Below, one piece after another: positions 61,005-64,000 of a stretch of 64,000 nt of DNA (positions within the stretch are counted from its first letter, which is position 1; the number at the start of each line of letters is the position of its first letter). Where the stretch lies: positions 56,709,501 to 56,773,500 of the forward strand of contig CM065378.1 of the NCBI GenBank assembly GCA_033060915.1, written 5' to 3'. This stretch comes from Euryodendron excelsum. Its lineage: Eukaryota; Streptophyta; Magnoliopsida; Ericales; Pentaphylacaceae. The position numbers and the translations under genes are program-made. Below the pieces are notes generated by a model. It ran no database searches. It had not been told where the DNA came from and saw only the letters and a list, made by a program, of their open reading frames with translations.

Positions 61005-61102
61005 GTGAGTTTAACTTTGATTTAGACTTTATTACAATAACTGATTAGTTTATCATTTAAGAAGTTCATGTAATATACTAAAACTATGTTGTTTTTGTAC
61101 AG
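61005..61102 (+). other. Intron 1 of the MULE transposase pseudogene
   Basis: GTGAGTTTAAC at the start and TTTTTGTACAG at the end; removing it restores the frame from GQVA to KNPDWK. Splice sites have survived although the coding frame has not. Confidence 0.75.
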
Positions 61103-62133
61103 AAAAATCCTGATTGGAAGATCATGTCTATAATAGAATATGTGAAAACACATTACCACCACTTCGTATCTTATAAGAAAGCATGGATGGCAAGACCAAA
61201 AGCCATAAAGATGATATTTGGCAATTGGAAACAGTCGTTCACAAAACTTTCCAGATATTTGTTAGCATTGTAGTCAAGAAACCCTGGAACAATCTAAATG
61301 TTAGAGTCCGTCAATCAGGATGTCTATGACATGATCGTGTTTGATTGAGTATTTTGGACATTCAGCCCATGTATTAATAGTTTCAAGCACTGTTTTTTGG
61401 TTATATCAATCGATGGCACCCACCTTTATGGAAAATATAAGGGTGTCATGCTTATCGCTATGGGGGTCACTGCCAGGGGTAGAAATTATCTCTTAGCCTT
61501 TTTTGTTGTCGAGGTTGAGGACACACGTAACTGGTCGTAGTTCATCTACTTGGTGAGACATGTCATTATACCTGGTAGAGAACGTGTCACCATACTATCG
61601 GACCTCTATGGGGGCCTAATAAATGCCATTGATCGAATATGGGAGCATCCAAATGATGATTAACCCCCTAATTTTCACAAGTATTGCCTTCGACACTTTC
61701 GCAGTAACTACCACAAGAACTACAATATGATAAGGATCAAAGACTTGGTGTGGGTTGGTAGCATAGCTCGTCAATTACGAAAGTTCAACACTATAATGGA
61801 AAGAATTAAGAAGAGATGTGAACCTTGTTATAATGAACTAATGGGGGGGAATATTACTAAGTGGACGTTTGCTCACAATGTCGGCTTTCATTGGGGGATC
61901 ACATCAACTAATAACTCTAAGAGCTACAATAGTGTGATAGTAGGCGCGTGTAACTTGCCCATCATTGCATTTGTACAGGTCACTTACTACTGTCTTATTG
62001 AGAGTTTTGTTACACGTTGTTGTGAGATATAATGTGACATCAAGAATGGCCATGCATACCCATTAGAAGTGCGAGAAATATTTTCGAAGTGGAGCAAAAA
62101 AGCAGCCGATCATACTGTCACAGTTTGTAATTG

Positions 62134-62222
62134 GTAATATATGCTTATATCGTCATCATCATTAAATTGCTATTGCAATGGCATTCAGCTGAATGTATGA
62201 CATTTTGTTACTTATTGTACAG
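62134..62222 (+). other. Intron 2 of the MULE transposase pseudogene
   Basis: GTAATATATGC to TTATTGTACAG. It splits a TGG codon (phase 2) and its removal joins VTVCN to DTVSVNV in frame. Confidence 0.7.
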
Positions 62223-62670
62223 GGACACCGTGTCTGTCAATGTGCTAATCGGTAGGAGGGGGACTAAAGGTGGTCATCTATATGCCGTACAACTTATCCC
62301 GCCCAGCTGTACATATGGAAAATGGGTTATATATCACCTCCCTTGCTCCAACATGCTTACTACTGTTGCTGCTACCAAAAAGCAACCCTAGTTTTTATTT
62401 CACTCCTACTACACTATGGAAGCGTATACCCTTGTGTACAGGATTCCATTTGCACCAATGTTAATAGAGGATTACTAGCCTGCTTATGAAGTGCCTACTA
62501 TCCTCCCAAACCCCATTCGCAAACGTGTAGACCAAAAAGGCTATCCAGAACATAGTAGAATTCCTAACGAAATAGACAAATCGAAGCAAAAACATATGTT
62601 CAAGTGTAGTTTATGCAACGAGCCTGGTCATAACGGACACCAATGTTCAAACAAGAGACAAAAATATTAG

Positions 62671-63149
62671 GGAATAGTATATGTACGTAATCCATTTATA
62701 TTTGATACACGTGTTCAAAATGTGCAAACTTGTCATTCTAACTAAAGGTGCAAACCAATTATTTCATGCATGTTACATCACTAGGGATCACTCTGTGCAA
62801 ACCAATAATGGATTGTAGTCCATAAGACCCTCTGTGTGACTGTCTCTTTCTGTAATAAAGAAGAAATCAATAAAAGAAAAAGAAAAAGTAAAACACAACC
62901 AACTCGAGTACACATACCTCACAACCCACTGCATTACTCCAACAGAGTTTGAAAAAGAAAATTAACTAATGGTCACAGTCTTTTACTGCCTTTCAGAAGA
63001 ACAAAAAAAGCCATTGAGTTCAAAAAATAACAATGTCACTTAGTAACATTGCAAAAGTATTATAAATATGATTGTGAGTCAATAAAATGCAATGTACGGA
63101 ACCAAAGAGAAACTAGCTGTCAATATAACATAGATGAGAGAAGTTAAAT
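62671..63149. other. Spacer between MULE transposase and PMD pseudogenes
   Basis: AT-rich, with no coding sequence seen. No transposon end was found, so it is open whether both genes belong to one element. Confidence 0.4.
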
Positions 63150-64000
63150 ATGACATTACAACGATGACCTGGTGGGCCCATCGATCCCAGTGTACTTACC
63201 TTATAGGAGATTCATAGCTCACAGGTCATGTGGGACCATGGGGTAAGTTTTATAGAACTTATACATAATATAGAAAATAGTTCACATTTACTTTTTTTTT
63301 TTTTTAATAACAACTACCATTTTTTTAACGCATTCCTTTTATTTGATGGACAATGTGATCAGTCTATTAATTGTCGTCATGAAGACTTAGGTATATTTGA
63401 CGATGATGTACACCCTCGCATTATTTCATATTTGACCCGCGTCGATTTTTATAGTGTATACTGCGTAGGGAAGATTCAACACGATCATGCTTTGCTTACA
63501 ACCATGGTCGAGAGATGGCAACAAGAGACACACAACTTCCACTTGCCTATTGGGGAGGCAACAGTTACACTATAGGATGTCTCCATCATATACGGTCTTC
63601 CGATTAATGGCAGGGCTGTTATAGGTTCAAAATTACAGTTGACAATTACGGTTCGAAATTACAATAAATTGCACAAATTATTTCATGACATTATTTAAAT
63701 ACACACATTCTTTTATTACATTATAACATTTTTATGTCGTATCCAATAACTGAATTCTATTTTACTAACATTTTGCATGTCCCTCTGGCCCGTTGACACC
63801 GCAGGATTAGGCCCCTTTATTTACACAGTATTTAGGGGTTGCACCCGGGGCTGAATATTTCAAAAAATGTTTGGTCAGGCTTAAGTAGTTAAGTCAGACA
63901 TTTGGGGCACTTGCAGATGATGCTAATGAAATCAAAGTACAACGCCATGCTCGAGCATTTATACTGAGACTCATTGGCGGGGTTATGAAGCCAGATCATT
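63150..64000 (+). pseudogene. Plant mobile domain (PMD) pseudogene, 3' end outside the window
   Basis: Exon 1 opens at ATG 63150 and reads, past stops at 63165 and 63204, GGPIDPSVLTL then VMWDHG before a GTAAGT donor near 63243. Exon 2 (from about 63345) reads CRHEDLGIFDDDVHPRIISY, DHALLTTMVERW, ETHNFHLPIGEATVTL, a stop at 63573, then DVSIIYGLPINGRAV. After another likely intron (about 63635-63830) come GVAPGAEYFKKCLVRLK, a stop, and RHARAFILRLIGGVMKPDH at the window end. The ERW.ETH.FHLP.GEATVTL and GLPI.GRAV motifs are diagnostic of PMD, the domain of MAIN/MAIL-type nuclear proteins and of many plant transposons. Stops make it non-functional; the transposon version is likelier than a host gene. 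Confidence 0.85.

Larger units (their letters stand above)
59779..62670 (+). pseudogene. Mutator-like (MuDR) transposase pseudogene
   Basis: Exons 59779-61004, 61103-62133 and 62223-62670, joined by GT-AG introns of 98 and 89 bp. In order: MDEIMAMMYWGGKII; FPYNN and IKNDRTLQIAL (PB1-like front); ELYIEVEDAVVD; the MuDR N-domain around 60660-60860 (FNDKAAMKNACTTYH, LFKAKCVHDCP); the MULE DDE core with SIDGTHLYGKYKG and ILSDLYGG (the two Asp), then YCLRHFRSNY; a degenerate SWIM finger at 62270-62370 (second Cys now Tyr); and a CCHC knuckle CSLCNEPGHNGHQC. One 1-bp deletion near 60088 and stops at 59863, 59944, 60210, 60240, 60381, 60855, 61271, 61346, 61538, 61661, 62030, 62389 and 62476 kill it. 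From 61103 onward there is no frameshift. It is clearly a former autonomous MULE transposase. Confidence 0.9.

Overview
This 64-kb window is nuclear DNA of a flowering plant, most probably a eudicot. It is AT-rich, has GT-AG introns, and holds Ty1/copia, Ty3/gypsy, CACTA, MULE, SINE and MITE-type transposons nested in one another. Species cannot be told from the sequence. The only gene that looks intact is a two-exon ankyrin-repeat/PGG membrane protein gene on the minus strand (45550-47482). Nearly everything else is decayed transposon sequence.

Layout. 1-7850: AT-rich DNA with a hairpin MITE-like element, a ~190-bp direct duplication, a complete non-autonomous CACTA element (2875-4574, target duplication AAA), a tRNA-type SINE (5316-5553, 9-bp target duplication), a truncated pseudogene copy of the PGG exon (5795-6273) and a scrap of LINE-type RNase H. 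7852-20345: two degenerate Sirevirus-type Ty1/copia elements on the minus strand that share one LTR (LTR, internal A, LTR, internal B). Copy A keeps gag, protease and the integrase start but has lost the integrase core and reverse transcriptase. Copy B keeps reverse transcriptase and RNase H but has lost its 5' half. Both carry an extra env-like/'putative plant transposon protein' ORF.

20668-41715: a small palindromic DNA element whose two inverted-repeat arms are now 20 kb apart, because a giant LTR element (21162-41372, LTRs of 5319 and 5321 bp, target duplication AATAT) inserted between them. That element has a degenerate Tat-type gag and no recognisable pol, so it is a LARD/TR-GAG non-autonomous element. 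It also has an antisense, plant-mobile-domain-like ORF and a ~100-bp minisatellite before its 3' LTR. 44215-44690: two more SINE copies. 45550-47482: the ankyrin/PGG gene; a decayed copy of its 5' end lies at 48585-48810. 49530-59100: a CACTA end, a pyrimidine-rich block, and a ~90-bp tandem array split by two solo LTRs (51108-51696, target duplication TTAGT; 52415-57361, target duplication ATAAG). The second solo LTR is 4.95 kb and belongs to the same broad family as the giant element.

59779-64000: a MULE (MuDR-type) transposase pseudogene with three visible exons, followed by a plant mobile domain (PMD) pseudogene that runs off the window. The frame of both is mostly kept, and many of their stop codons can be explained by C-to-T or G-to-A change at tryptophan or glutamine codons. 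That is what long cytosine methylation of silenced transposons would leave.

The window is best read as a heterochromatin-like transposon nest around one surviving gene. I saw no clear sign of a wholly new system. The most unusual points are the shared-LTR Sirevirus pair, the giant LARD and related giant solo LTR, the 90-bp array as an insertion target, and the MULE-PMD neighbourhood.
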